Shown one piece after another: positions 7,796 through 15,891 of a stretch of 37,826 nucleotides of DNA (the first letter of the stretch is position 1; each line of letters starts with the position of its first letter). Below the pieces are notes generated by a model that was given only the letters and a program-made list of their open reading frames with translations, was not told the origin of the DNA and made no database searches. The position numbers were made by a program, and so were the translations under genes. Source of the DNA: JAWXBR01 sp034440235 (GTDB taxonomy: Bacteria; Bacteroidota; Ignavibacteria; Kapaibacteriales; Kapaibacteriaceae); NCBI GenBank assembly GCA_034440235.1, contig JAWXBR010000014.1, positions 1 through 37,826 of the forward strand, read 5' to 3'.

Positions 7796-8959
7796 ATGCT
7801 TCCAAGTATATACAATCCTCAAGCCCCTTTCACCCTAGGCATTCTGGGCGGTGGCCAGCTAGCGAAGATGACAGCACAAGCGGCGTATCGCATGGGACTT
7901 CGCGTTGCCATCATCGAACATGGCGAAGACTCGCCGGCGGGAGTAATGACGAAGCTTGAGTTTACAGGGGGCTGGAAAGAAGGGGCTCAGCTCGATGCAT
8001 TCATTAGGGCAAGTGACATCGTTACGCTCGAAAACGAATTCATCGATGTGTCGATACTCGAAGAGATTGCTGCGCGACGACTTGTGTGGCCGTCAGCAGA
8101 TACAATGCGACTTGTACAAGACAAGCTTATTCAAAAGCAGACCTTTACTAAAGCTGATGTACCTACCACTGCATTTGCAGAGTTGAACACAATCGAAGAC
8201 CTACACAGTTTTGGCGAAACGTATGGCTATCCGTTTGTGGTGAAAACACGTAAATATGGTTACGATGGCTACGGCAACGCAACGGTCAAGCGCTCGACCG
8301 AGATTGAAATGGTGTGGCGACGATTCATGGGCGGCGAAGACCCACGTCCGTTAATGGCCGAAGCATTTGTAACGTTCACAAAAGAGCTCGCTGTTATGGT
8401 GGCTCGTAACAGGCGTGGCGAGACAGCAGTATATCCTTGTGTTGAGACAATTCAACAAGGACATATCTGTGTGACGGTGCTGGCGCCAGCGCCAATCGAT
8501 GAAGAACTGCAACTCAAAGCCCAGGCCGTTGCACTTGCTTGTGTCGAAGCAATAAATGGTGTCGGAGTGTTTGGCGTCGAAATGTTTCTAACGCGTGATG
8601 ATAGTATTCTCTTCAACGAGATCGCGCCTCGACCGCATAACAGCGGACACTACACAATCGAAGCCTGCTACACTTCGCAGTATGAAAATCTTGTTCGTGC
8701 TGTTACAAACATGCCACTTGGCTCTGCCGAAATGCAGGTTGGGGCCGCTTGCATGATTAATATTCTCGGCGAACGCTCAGGTAGTGGCATCCCAGATGAT
8801 GTAATCGAAACACTACGCGTGCCACAAGTCTCGCTGCATCTCTATGGCAAGAGAGATTCACGCATGGGTAGAAAGATGGGCCACCTAACGGCAACAGCCG
8901 AAACCGTTGCTCAAGCCTTTGCTAAGGCAAACATGGCTGTAGACAAGTTGGTCTGGTAA
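7796..8959 (+). CDS. purK: 5-(carboxyamino)imidazole ribonucleotide synthase
   Basis: 387 residues, an ATP-grasp enzyme of de novo purine synthesis that carboxylates AIR with ATP and bicarbonate to give N5-CAIR. The N-terminal LGILGGGQLAKM is the PurK dinucleotide-like loop. The central ATP-grasp region includes PFVVKTRKYGYDGYGN, and EIAPRPHNSGHYTIEA at 275-290 is the diagnostic metal/ATP-binding block. PurK works with PurE, which is not in the window. It is the last gene of the prfB-acpS-purK run and converges on the LptF/G permease gene with only 16 bases between stop codons. Confidence 0.96.
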   Translation: MLPSIYNPQAPFTLGILGGGQLAKMTAQAAYRMGLRVAIIEHGEDSPAGVMTKLEFTGGWKEGAQLDAFIRASDIVTLENEFIDVSILEEIAARRLVWPSADTMRLVQDKLIQKQTFTKADVPTTAFAELNTIEDLHSFGETYGYPFVVKTRKYGYDGYGNATVKRSTEIEMVWRRFMGGEDPRPLMAEAFVTFTKELAVMVARNRRGETAVYPCVETIQQGHICVTVLAPAPIDEELQLKAQAVALACVEAINGVGVFGVEMFLTRDDSILFNEIAPRPHNSGHYTIEACYTSQYENLVRAVTNMPLGSAEMQVGAACMINILGERSGSGIPDDVIETLRVPQVSLHLYGKRDSRMGRKMGHLTATAETVAQAFAKANMAVDKLVW

Positions 8960-8972
8960 CAACCCGTAGCAA

Positions 8973-8995
8973 TGCCTAGACCGCTTGGTCTGGCA
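8973..8995. terminator. Hairpin between convergent purK and lptF/G genes
   Basis: AGACC/GGTCT plus TGCC/GGCA arms form a 9-bp stem with one bulged T around a GCTT loop, right at the convergent junction and overlapping the permease stop codon. There is no T-run on either side, so calling it a bidirectional terminator is tentative. Confidence 0.35.
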
Positions 8996-10322
8996 ACGGC
9001 TTGCGCGAACGCAACCATAATGTCAGTGCCTTTAGCGGTGTTGTTTCGAAGTTCACCTTTACGGTAACTACGATGCCAATTACCGCAATTAGAATATTAC
9101 CAAGCCACATTGCAATTGCAGGTGATAAGAGTCCGCGATCTGCGAGCTTCTCACCTCCAATGAGCGACACCCAGTACAAGACATAGAAGCCTAGTGAAAT
9201 GGCTGCACTCAGTCCGAAGTTGCCACCCTTGGTGATGATGCCAAGCGGACATCCCACGAAGACGAACAGGATGCATGCAGCAGGTATTGCGTACTTCTTG
9301 TAAATCTCTACTTCGTAGCGGTCTATTGTGGCTTGTTCAGATGCACCTCTGAAAACTTCACCTTCAAGCATGGCGCGTGTAGAACTCACTACCGTTAGTG
9401 AGCGGCCCTGAGCGTAAACCTTGTCGGAAGTGCCTGGTGCTCCGGCTCCTTTTAAATACTCAAAATGTTTATTAAATAAAGAATCAAAATTGTGTGCTGC
9501 ACGCTGCACTATTGTATCTGAACGACGAACAATGGCTTGCATCTCCGAGATGCGCATCTCTCTGTCGCCTCGAGACGAACCCGACGCGTCGGTTTGCTGA
9601 TAGAAGAAGTCCTTTGCGTCCATCGTAATCTGATGATGCTCGAACGTAATAAGTCTGTAGTCTGTTGGCGTACGCTTGCTAAGCTGATGAATCTCACCAT
9701 GATCGAGGTTCAGCACCATTTTGGTTAGTGAAGGTGAGAAGCCGAGTTTCCCTGTATCTGCGCTTACTACGTTCTGCCTGTCGACCTTCGAATTGTCGTA
9801 GATCGTTACGCCATACAACACTCCGTTTGTATCGACGCGCCGCGCTAGAATCGTAAAACCTTCCATCTGTGTTGTGAACTGTCCGGCATCGATGGCAAAC
9901 GTCGGCTTCGTTTGCGTGATATCACGCATCATCGTGCTCAGCCTCAGATTGGTATCTGGCAACACGTTGTCGGTGTAGTAGAACACAAGCCCCATAACCA
10001 TGAGCCCCATAACAATCACGGGCACCATCATGCGAAAGAGTCCCATGCCACTTGCTTTGAAGATGGTAATCTCATGCGCGGCCGACATGGACCCGAATGC
10101 CATCAAGGTGCTGAAGAGGATGCCAATGGGAACCGCGAGCACGAGAATCCACGACAGATTCAACACAACAAATTCACCGATGGTGATGGGGTCGATGCCC
10201 TTACTTGCAAGCTGATCTATCCAGCGCATAAGGTATTGCAGCAGGAACAGCGCCATAATTGTCGTAGTGCCGAAGAAGAAGGGCCCAATGTGCGATCGCA
10301 AGATGTAGCGCCAGATGATCAT
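8976..10322 (-). CDS. LptF/LptG-family permease (YjgP/YjgQ)
   Basis: 448 residues. N-terminal membrane helices (MIIWRYILRSHIGPFFFGT, then LVLAVPIGILFSTLMAFG and MVPVIVMGLMVMGLVFYY) and C-terminal helices flank a large periplasmic domain, the standard layout of LptF/LptG. The family forms the inner-membrane channel of the ABC machine that extracts lipopolysaccharide and passes it to the periplasmic bridge. The conserved DNVLPDTN segment after the third helix is present. I cannot tell LptF from LptG by eye. The ATG overlaps the stop of the upstream TPR-like gene as TGATG, indicating translational coupling at the end of a five-gene operon starting with tatC. Confidence 0.87.
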   Translation of the reverse strand: MIIWRYILRSHIGPFFFGTTTIMALFLLQYLMRWIDQLASKGIDPITIGEFVVLNLSWILVLAVPIGILFSTLMAFGSMSAAHEITIFKASGMGLFRMMVPVIVMGLMVMGLVFYYTDNVLPDTNLRLSTMMRDITQTKPTFAIDAGQFTTQMEGFTILARRVDTNGVLYGVTIYDNSKVDRQNVVSADTGKLGFSPSLTKMVLNLDHGEIHQLSKRTPTDYRLITFEHHQITMDAKDFFYQQTDASGSSRGDREMRISEMQAIVRRSDTIVQRAAHNFDSLFNKHFEYLKGAGAPGTSDKVYAQGRSLTVVSSTRAMLEGEVFRGASEQATIDRYEVEIYKKYAIPAACILFVFVGCPLGIITKGGNFGLSAAISLGFYVLYWVSLIGGEKLADRGLLSPAIAMWLGNILIAVIGIVVTVKVNFETTPLKALTLWLRSRKPLPDQAV

Positions 10323-11359
10323 CAGCTGTTGAGCTTGGCTGTAAGCTCTGCAATAATGCGTTGAAATTCTTCGCTCTTCTCGGGCTTCGAAATGGCAAGA
10401 GCCGCGAATGCATCGATAGCCTTTTCATACGCGCCTTGCTGCATGTAAATGCGAGCAATGGTCTCGGTGACAAGCGTTAGCTGTCGAGGTATTCCGAGAT
10501 TGGCCGATGTGGGCATTGTTGGATGCGACGGCAGTTGTGGAACCGACATGGGAGTCGCGGCTTCACCCGATCGGGGCATGCGTGCTCGCTCCAAACGATT
10601 CGCAAGTTCTTCAAGTGAGAGTGGTTTCGACTTTGGTTTCGTTAGCTGCGACGTTCCCATCATCTGCGTCTGTTGGGAAATGGGCTGCAACACTCTACGT
10701 GCGGGGTGAAATCTTCTGAATGCCGGAGGCTCCGATAACGTCTGAATCTCGCGACGTCCGCGCGTTTTCGTTCCTTCAAATCGCAACGTCGTAAACTCAA
10801 GTCCAGGTATTAATCGCACACTCGAGCTTCGAATAATGCGCGTGTCGTCGGTGATCTGCGCGGTGTCGATAATGCGAAGTGGAGAAATCATGGGTGTGGA
10901 CGCTACTCGAGTAGGCGCCATGCTAAGGGGCGCTACTCGAGGGGTCACCATGGTAAGGGGCGCTTCGCGAGGATTGTCTGTGGTAAGGGGCGCTTCGCGA
11001 GGGGGCTCGGGGTCTTGACTGCTATCGACAAGCGAGGCGGTGCTGAATTCGGGTACCGGGGCTGAACCCTGATTGGTCTCGATGGTAACGTCGACATCCC
11101 AATTAGATGTCGATAGATTCTCATCGTGTTTGTAGAAGGGGAATCGACGCTGGGCTTCTTCGAGGATAATGCGTGCATCGAGTGGTCTATCGAGAGCAGC
11201 GTATGCTTTCGATAGTAGCACGTAGCCCCCTAAATAATCTGGATACGTGCCGAGTCCGGATACACACAACAGTGCCGCATCGTTTGCAGCACCTTTCTCA
11301 AGAAGAAGGAGGGCATCCATTGCAAACGCAGCACGAAGGCGTGGTGGACGGAGTGTCAA
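10322..11359 (-). CDS. TPR-like protein with repeat-rich linker, unknown function
   Basis: 345 residues if translation starts at the TTG (11357-11359) that overlaps the preceding stop as TTGA; an ATG at 11320 would give 332. Residues about 14-75 look like tetratricopeptide helices (ALLCVSGLGTYPDYLGGYVLLSKAY, PLDARIILEEAQRRFP), and a further TPR-like unit is at the C-terminus (IYMQQGAYEKAIDAFAALAISKP). Between them is a long, proline- and threonine-rich, probably disordered linker with four 10-residue repeats such as PREAPLTMVT. There is no signal peptide or membrane helix, so it is probably cytoplasmic. It lies between a BI-1 protein and an LptF/G permease in one operon, which hints at envelope assembly but does not prove it. 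Confidence 0.7.
   Translation of the reverse strand: MTLRPPRLRAAFAMDALLLLEKGAANDAALLCVSGLGTYPDYLGGYVLLSKAYAALDRPLDARIILEEAQRRFPFYKHDENLSTSNWDVDVTIETNQGSAPVPEFSTASLVDSSQDPEPPREAPLTTDNPREAPLTMVTPRVAPLSMAPTRVASTPMISPLRIIDTAQITDDTRIIRSSSVRLIPGLEFTTLRFEGTKTRGRREIQTLSEPPAFRRFHPARRVLQPISQQTQMMGTSQLTKPKSKPLSLEELANRLERARMPRSGEAATPMSVPQLPSHPTMPTSANLGIPRQLTLVTETIARIYMQQGAYEKAIDAFAALAISKPEKSEEFQRIIAELTAKLNS
10894..11013 (-). repeat. Four 30-bp tandem repeats inside the TPR-like gene
   Basis: Degenerate units at 10894-10923, 10924-10953, 10954-10983 and 10984-11013; the last three begin TAAGGGGCGCT on the plus strand. Being in frame, they encode 10-residue repeats (PREAPLTMVT, PRVAPLSMAP and variants) in the linker. 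Three copies of the AAGGGGC heptamer common in this window sit here. Confidence 0.75.
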
Positions 11360-12057
11360 CGACGACTGCCGAGTAGGCGCAGTAGGAATAGGAAGATGTT
11401 CAGGAAGTTCAGATACAAGCTTAACGCTGTAAGGATTGAACGCTTTGCAATCGCACTTTCGCCAGCGTACATCACGATAGCCTGGTTCTTTAGACGATTC
11501 ATGTCCGAAGCAGTAAGTCCGGTGAAGATGAGTACGCCAATAACGCTAATTGCAAATTCCATGATAGAGCTCGCAAGGAAGTAGTTCACAACCATTGCAA
11601 GGATGAGTCCGATCAAACCCATAAAGAGAAACGAACCAAGACTCGTTAGGTCGCGTTTCGTGAAGTACCCGTAGCAAGCAGCAGCGGCATACATACCAGC
11701 AGCGATGCCGAAGACCTGGAAGATGCTGCCAAGCTCGTACACCATGAAGATCATCGAAAACGATAGACCGTTGACAATAGAGTACGCGATGAAGAGCCCT
11801 GCAGCTGTACTGGGCTTAAGGGTGTCGATACGCGATGAAAGGATGAAGACCATGACGAGTGGTGCGAAAAGCACAACCCACATCAATGGCGTTCCGAAGA
11901 TGAGACGCTGCAAATCTTCGAACTGGAATACAATCCAGGCTGTGACTGATGTGCTAAGAAGGCCACCGATCATCCATGCGTACACGCGTTGTACGTATGT
12001 GCGCAGATCGTCGGCTGCAACTACGGCGCCGAATGCTTGAGGGCGGATAGAATCCAT
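11356..12057 (-). CDS. Bax inhibitor-1 / YccA family membrane protein
   Basis: 233 residues with about seven hydrophobic segments and almost no soluble part, the standard BI-1 (UPF0005, YccA/YetJ) layout. Recognisable blocks are VYAWMIGGLLSTSVTAWIVF at the N-terminus, NGLSFSMIFMVYELGSIFQVFG in the middle, and LIFTGLTASDMNRLKNQ followed by ALSLYLNFLNIFLFLLRLLG at the C-terminus. Family members act as pH-sensitive Ca2+ leak channels or as modulators of FtsH; the role here is unknown. A GGAG sequence sits 5 bases before the ATG, one of the few clear Shine-Dalgarno sites in the window. It follows the polyprenyl synthase by 20 bases, and its stop overlaps the next start. Confidence 0.93.
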   Translation of the reverse strand: MDSIRPQAFGAVVAADDLRTYVQRVYAWMIGGLLSTSVTAWIVFQFEDLQRLIFGTPLMWVVLFAPLVMVFILSSRIDTLKPSTAAGLFIAYSIVNGLSFSMIFMVYELGSIFQVFGIAAGMYAAAACYGYFTKRDLTSLGSFLFMGLIGLILAMVVNYFLASSIMEFAISVIGVLIFTGLTASDMNRLKNQAIVMYAGESAIAKRSILTALSLYLNFLNIFLFLLRLLGSRR

Positions 12058-12077
12058 GTTTACTCCGAGGGTAAGTA

Positions 12078-13064
12078 CTACTTCGTCCGCGTGACGACAA
12101 AGTTAGCAAAGTCAATCAAGGCACTTTTATAGACGGAATCGGGGAAAGAGCTTATTGTCTGAACGGCTTCGTGGCTTAACGAATGCGCCTTGAGTTGGGC
12201 TTTACCAGTACCGTCGTACTTGCGAACGAATTCGATGACGGTTGTCACTTCCTTCTGTTTTGGCTTACGTCCCTTTACCATTGCAATCATCGATTTGCCC
12301 TCACCTTTCGGTGCAGTCTGGCTTGCGTACAGAAGTGGAAGCGTGATTTTCTGATCGCGAATGTCGTTGCCCACGGGCTTACCAAGAATGGCCGATCGAC
12401 TCTCATAGTCAAGCACGTCGTCGCGGATTTGGAATGCGAGACCAACGAGTTCGCCATACGTCTTTAGTGCCTGACGTACTTCATCGCTCCCGGTAGCACT
12501 TACAGCGCCTATTTCGCAGCACGTTGAAAGTAGGCTTGCTGTTTTGTCTGAGATGATTCTGAAGTATGTTTCTTCGTCGATGGTTTTCTGCCTGGACTTC
12601 TGAATCTGTAGCAGCTCGCCTTCGCTCATGCGTCGAACGGCTTCGGATGTGATACTCAGGAAGTCGAATTCTTTGTTCTGAACTGCTACCAGTAAACCAC
12701 GCGAAAGCAGATAGTCGCCAACGAGGACGGCGACCTTGTTTTTCCAGACTGCGTTGATGGATGCCACACCCCGACGTTCGTCGGCCTGATCTACAACATC
12801 ATCGTGCACTAGGGTTGCAGTGTGCAATAACTCGACCATTGCGGCAGCGATGTCAGATCGCTTCGTGATGCCACCACACATACCCGCTGAGAGGAACACA
12901 AGCGTTGGCCTGACGCGTTTACCGCGCTGACGGATGATATACCGTATGACGTGGTCGAGAAGCGCTGTACGCGACTTCATGAGCGTTCGGAGGTACCCGT
13001 TAAACGCTTCGAGTTCCGCAGCTACAGGTGCGCCGATGTCGTTAAGAGAAATGTCGCGACTCAT
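12078..13064 (-). CDS. Polyprenyl (octaprenyl/heptaprenyl-type) diphosphate synthase
   Basis: 328 residues. The enzyme adds isopentenyl diphosphate units to an allylic primer to make the long isoprenoid tail of quinones. Both aspartate-rich Mg-diphosphate motifs are intact: DDVVD at 88-92 (in TLVHDDVVDQADERRG) and DDVLD at 215-219 (in QIRDDVLDYESRSAILGKP). GKRVRPTLVFLSAG near residue 48 is the first conserved region. Length and motif context fit the IspB/HepT long-chain group rather than short-chain farnesyl synthases; exact chain length cannot be read by eye. The start overlaps the tatC stop as ATGA, so the two are translationally coupled. Confidence 0.93.
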   Translation of the reverse strand: MSRDISLNDIGAPVAAELEAFNGYLRTLMKSRTALLDHVIRYIIRQRGKRVRPTLVFLSAGMCGGITKRSDIAAAMVELLHTATLVHDDVVDQADERRGVASINAVWKNKVAVLVGDYLLSRGLLVAVQNKEFDFLSITSEAVRRMSEGELLQIQKSRQKTIDEETYFRIISDKTASLLSTCCEIGAVSATGSDEVRQALKTYGELVGLAFQIRDDVLDYESRSAILGKPVGNDIRDQKITLPLLYASQTAPKGEGKSMIAMVKGRKPKQKEVTTVIEFVRKYDGTGKAQLKAHSLSHEAVQTISSFPDSVYKSALIDFANFVVTRTK

Positions 13065-13810
13065 TCGTCTCGCTTCTTATACGCGAGACGGGCAATAACA
13101 ACACTTACTTCGAACAGCAAATAGATAGGAGCAGCTACCATTACCTGAAGGATAAAATCTGGAGAAGGTGTAATGATTGCAGCAAGAATAAGGATGACAA
13201 CAACGGCATGCCTTCGGTATTTACTCATCACGGCAGCCGAAACCATTCCCATCTTGGCAAGCACCCACGTCACCATAGGCATTTCAAACACAAAGCCACA
13301 GGCAAGCAGTGTGTTAATGTAAAACGAAAAGTAGTAGGACACCGTGATGTTGTCCTTGATGTTCGGATTCGCAACCACTCCAATGTAGTTAATCATGCCA
13401 GGGATAAGCAGAAAGTACGAGAACGTAAGCCCGCCTAAAAAGCAAATTGATGTAAGCAACGTCACCCATCTGGCCCAACGCCGTTCGTGACTGTAGAGTC
13501 CGGGCGCAACAAAAGACCAGATCTGATACAACAACCACGGAGCCGATAACACTAGTCCCGAGAAAAAAACTACTTTGAAAATGAGAAAGGCTTGCCCGAA
13601 TGGCTCAGTGTTCTGTAGGTTCATGCTTGCTCTGATTGCAGGTCGCAGCAGAACCTCGTTCATAATCCATTCTCGATAGATTCCAGCAACGATGCAGCCA
13701 ATCACAAGGCCGATGGCGCCCTTGAAAAGTCGGGATCGTAGTTCCTCGAGATGGCCGAGGAAACTCATCTCACTCGAGATACGTGGTTCTTTGGGTTGGA
13801 TGTCGCTCAT
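13061..13810 (-). CDS. tatC: Sec-independent protein translocase TatC
   Basis: 249 residues from the ATG at 13810, chosen because MSDIQPKEP leads into the family N-terminus FLGHLEELRSRL at 17-28; an in-frame extension to 13945 adds unrelated sequence and covers the promoter region. Six membrane helices are visible, with the conserved SAPWLLYQIWSFVAPGLYSHERRW block and the later FVFEMPMVTWVLAKMG. TatC is the membrane receptor that recognises twin-arginine signal peptides and, with TatA/B, moves folded cofactor-bearing proteins to the periplasm. No tatA is in the window. It is the first gene of the five-gene operon running down to 8976. Confidence 0.95.
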   Translation of the reverse strand: MSDIQPKEPRISSEMSFLGHLEELRSRLFKGAIGLVIGCIVAGIYREWIMNEVLLRPAIRASMNLQNTEPFGQAFLIFKVVFFSGLVLSAPWLLYQIWSFVAPGLYSHERRWARWVTLLTSICFLGGLTFSYFLLIPGMINYIGVVANPNIKDNITVSYYFSFYINTLLACGFVFEMPMVTWVLAKMGMVSAAVMSKYRRHAVVVILILAAIITPSPDFILQVMVAAPIYLLFEVSVVIARLAYKKRDE

Positions 13811-13816
13811 GCGGCG

Positions 13817-13824
13817 CGAAGATA
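13817..13824 (-). promoter_or_regulatory. Possible -7 box of the tatC operon
   Basis: TATCTTCG on the minus strand is one base from TAnnTTTG and ends 6 bases before the tatC ATG. No -33 TTG is visible at the expected distance. Confidence 0.35.
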
Positions 13825-14002
13825 CGGAGTCGAACTCGTTGGTATTGTTGCCCGTTGCGTTGCCGATGACAAATGCAAGTGAATTATTTTCACATGAACC
13901 ACATTTTCTCTTGCTGAGTTGAGTTGCCAGCGACCAAATTTGCACCCCCGATAATGTAGAGGGTCACGCCAGCGGACTTACCGCACTACGAGGGATTTCT
14001 GG

Positions 14003-14031
14003 TTGAAAAATAATCTGAGACGCTAAACTTG
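14003..14031 (+). promoter_or_regulatory. dnaA promoter (TTG-N18-TAAACTTG)
   Basis: TTG at 14003-14005 and TAAACTTG at 14024-14031 (one mismatch to TAnnTTTG) are 18 bases apart, close to Bacteroidota promoter spacing, and end 18 bases before the dnaA ATG. Confidence 0.45.
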
Positions 14032-14037
14032 TTCACA
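14029..14037 (+). promoter_or_regulatory. DnaA-box-like site overlapping the dnaA -7 region
   Basis: TTGTTCACA differs by one base from the DnaA-box consensus TTATNCACA and overlaps the end of the putative -7 box. Binding here would block dnaA transcription, a plausible self-regulation site. It is a single copy and unproven. Confidence 0.4.
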
Positions 14038-14049
14038 ACAACACCAACC

Positions 14050-15483
14050 ATGCAGCGCACCGCTACTAGCGGCGCATCAAACGACGCTGAATCCCTTTGG
14101 GACAGTTGCTTGGTGATCATCCGCGACAACGTATCACAGCAGGTCTATAAAACGTGGTTTGATCAGATACGTCCTTTGACCTGGGACGGATCGCAACTGA
14201 CAGTAGAAGTTCCTAGCCAGTTCTTCTATGAATGGATAGAAGAGCACTATAGTTCTCTCCTACAAAAAACCATACAAAAGGTACTTGGTGCTCGTGCGCG
14301 TTTGCAGTACAATGTTGTTGTAGAAGAAGGCGAAGCATCTGCAGAGCAGCGCACCATCAAATTGCCCGCATTCCGCGCTGCTGCTGGCCAAACGGCCATT
14401 CCGTTTAGCGATGCGCCGCGTGAACAGCAGCACCCAAAGCAACCTTCTGCACACTACCCGACATACTTCAATCCACGGTATACATTCGACAACTTCATTC
14501 GTGGTGAGAATAATCAGCTAGCAACATCAGCAGGTATGGCCGTTGCAGATAACCCTGGTAAGACGCGATACAATCCTCTTGTTATTTATGGTCCAACCGG
14601 ACTCGGCAAGACGCACTTAGTGCAAGCAATTGGCAATCGTGTTCTTCAACGCAATCGCAATGCTAAGGTGCTGTACACGAATTCAGAAAAGTTTACAATG
14701 GAGTACATCAACGCAATTCAAACAAATCGCGTTGCTGATTTCACGAATTTTTATCGTGGCGTAGACGTCCTTATCGTCGACGACATTCAGTTCCTGGGTG
14801 GCAAAGAGAAGACTCAGGACATGTTCTTTCACACGTTTAATGCTCTGCATCAAGCCGGACGTCAGCTTATTCTGACGTCGGATAAGCAGCCAAAAGACCT
14901 GGCAGATGTAGATGAGCGTCTGATTTCCCGCTTTCAGTGGGGCCTTACGGCAGACATCCAGCCACCAGACTTCGAAACCCGGATGGCCATCCTTCAGCAG
15001 AAGAGCATGGAAGAAGGCATGGATATCCCAGGCGACACGCTCGAGTACATTGCACGGCACGTATCGAGCAGTGTACGCGAATTGGAAGGTTGCCTTATCT
15101 CGTTGTTAGCGAAGGTCTCTCTAGACGGACGTGAACTCACCCTAGAACTCGCCAAGGAAGTTGTCCGTGGCGTCACCAACTCGCCCTCTACCCGCATTCT
15201 TTCTATCGAAGACATCAAGCAGGAAGTCGGTGCGTTTTACAATCAGGATATCGCGCTGCTTTCCGCTAAGACACGTAAGCACGAAGTAGTTCTGGCTCGA
15301 CAAATGTGCATGTATCTCGCGAAACAGTTAACGCAGATGTCTCTTAAGAGCATAGGCATGCACTTCGGTGGTCGCGACCACACAACAGTACTGCATTCCT
15401 GCCAGCAAATCCTCAACTACATCGACACCGATCGCAAGATCCGTCAGGATGTAGAGCAGCTCCGCAAAGGACTTCAGAAGTAG
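14050..15483 (+). CDS. dnaA: Chromosomal replication initiator protein DnaA
   Basis: 477 residues from the ATG at 14050. A TTG at 14029 would add seven residues but lies within the promoter -7 box, so it is rejected. Domain I (about 15-90; DSCLVIIRDNVSQQVYKTWF) and a short linker precede the AAA+ domain, which starts at YTFDNFIRGENN. Walker A GPTGLGKT is at 181-188 and Walker B VLIVDDIQF has its DD at 244-245. The C-terminal DNA-binding domain ends with the DnaA signature GMHFGGRDHTTVLHS (DHTTVLHS at 443-450). DnaA-ATP melts the origin and starts replication. No dnaN follows; the next gene converges with only one base between stop codons. Confidence 0.97.
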   Translation: MQRTATSGASNDAESLWDSCLVIIRDNVSQQVYKTWFDQIRPLTWDGSQLTVEVPSQFFYEWIEEHYSSLLQKTIQKVLGARARLQYNVVVEEGEASAEQRTIKLPAFRAAAGQTAIPFSDAPREQQHPKQPSAHYPTYFNPRYTFDNFIRGENNQLATSAGMAVADNPGKTRYNPLVIYGPTGLGKTHLVQAIGNRVLQRNRNAKVLYTNSEKFTMEYINAIQTNRVADFTNFYRGVDVLIVDDIQFLGGKEKTQDMFFHTFNALHQAGRQLILTSDKQPKDLADVDERLISRFQWGLTADIQPPDFETRMAILQQKSMEEGMDIPGDTLEYIARHVSSSVRELEGCLISLLAKVSLDGRELTLELAKEVVRGVTNSPSTRILSIEDIKQEVGAFYNQDIALLSAKTRKHEVVLARQMCMYLAKQLTQMSLKSIGMHFGGRDHTTVLHSCQQILNYIDTDRKIRQDVEQLRKGLQK

Positions 15484-15484
15484 C

Positions 15485-15889
15485 TTACTTACTGAGCGAC
15501 ATAATCAATTCGAATTCCTCTTCGGTCAGAGGCAAGACGGAAAGACGTCCGTTCTTGACAAGAGCTATGTCGGCAAGCCCCTTTTGAGCCTTAACCTGAG
15601 CAAGTGTAACAGGATTTTTAAGGGGCTGTAAGGGTGCAAGGTCTACAACGACCCATGCAGGCTCGACGGTTGTTGGATCGGGGTAGGCAGTCTTTACGAC
15701 CTTCGCAGTTCCCACCACCTGCTTGTCGTCGCCCGTCTGATAGAAAAGCACCTTGTCGCCGACCTCCATGGCCTGCATGTTATTGCGCGCCTGGTAATTG
15801 CGTACACCGTCCCACATCGTGCGCTTGTCCTTGACGAAGCTGTCCCAGTTGTAACAGTCGGGTTCGGTTTTAACGAGCCAGTAGCTCAT
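15485..15889 (-). CDS. EVE-domain protein
   Basis: 134 residues made entirely of one EVE domain (PUA-like fold, thymocyte nuclear protein 1 family). Typical motifs are YWLVKTEPDCYNWDSF at the N-terminus, TMWDGVRNYQARNNMQAMEVGDKVLFYQTG, and PVTLAQVKAQKGLADIALVKNGRLSVLPLTEEEFELI at the end. EVE proteins bind modified bases in DNA or RNA through an aromatic pocket; stand-alone bacterial copies are mostly uncharacterised. It is the last gene of the 18913-to-15485 operon, two bases after the DUF1573 gene. Its stop codon and that of dnaA face each other with a one-base gap. Confidence 0.92.
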   Translation of the reverse strand: MSYWLVKTEPDCYNWDSFVKDKRTMWDGVRNYQARNNMQAMEVGDKVLFYQTGDDKQVVGTAKVVKTAYPDPTTVEPAWVVVDLAPLQPLKNPVTLAQVKAQKGLADIALVKNGRLSVLPLTEEEFELIMSLSK

Positions 15890-15891
15890 GA

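Larger units (their letters stand above)
13811..14049. other. Intergenic region between divergent tatC and dnaA
   Basis: At 239 bases, this is the longest non-coding stretch in the window. It holds the putative tatC and dnaA promoters and one DnaA-box-like site (14029-14037). I see no cluster of DnaA boxes, AT-rich unwinding element or RNA gene, so I do not call it an origin. Confidence 0.6.

Noticed and set aside
9912..10364. 150-codon open frame opposite the LptF/G gene
   Set aside because: His/Asn-rich nonsense-like translation in antisense to membrane helices; no start context or similarity.
13811..14049. Replication origin next to dnaA
   Set aside because: Only one DnaA-box-like site and no AT-rich unwinding element; GC-skew data would be needed.
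14029..14049. TTG start for dnaA
   Set aside because: It lies inside the promoter -7 box; the ATG at 14050 gives a normal DnaA N-terminus.
15485..15889. EVE protein as part of a restriction or defence island
   Set aside because: Neighbours are housekeeping genes (dapB, dnaA); no nuclease or methylase is present.
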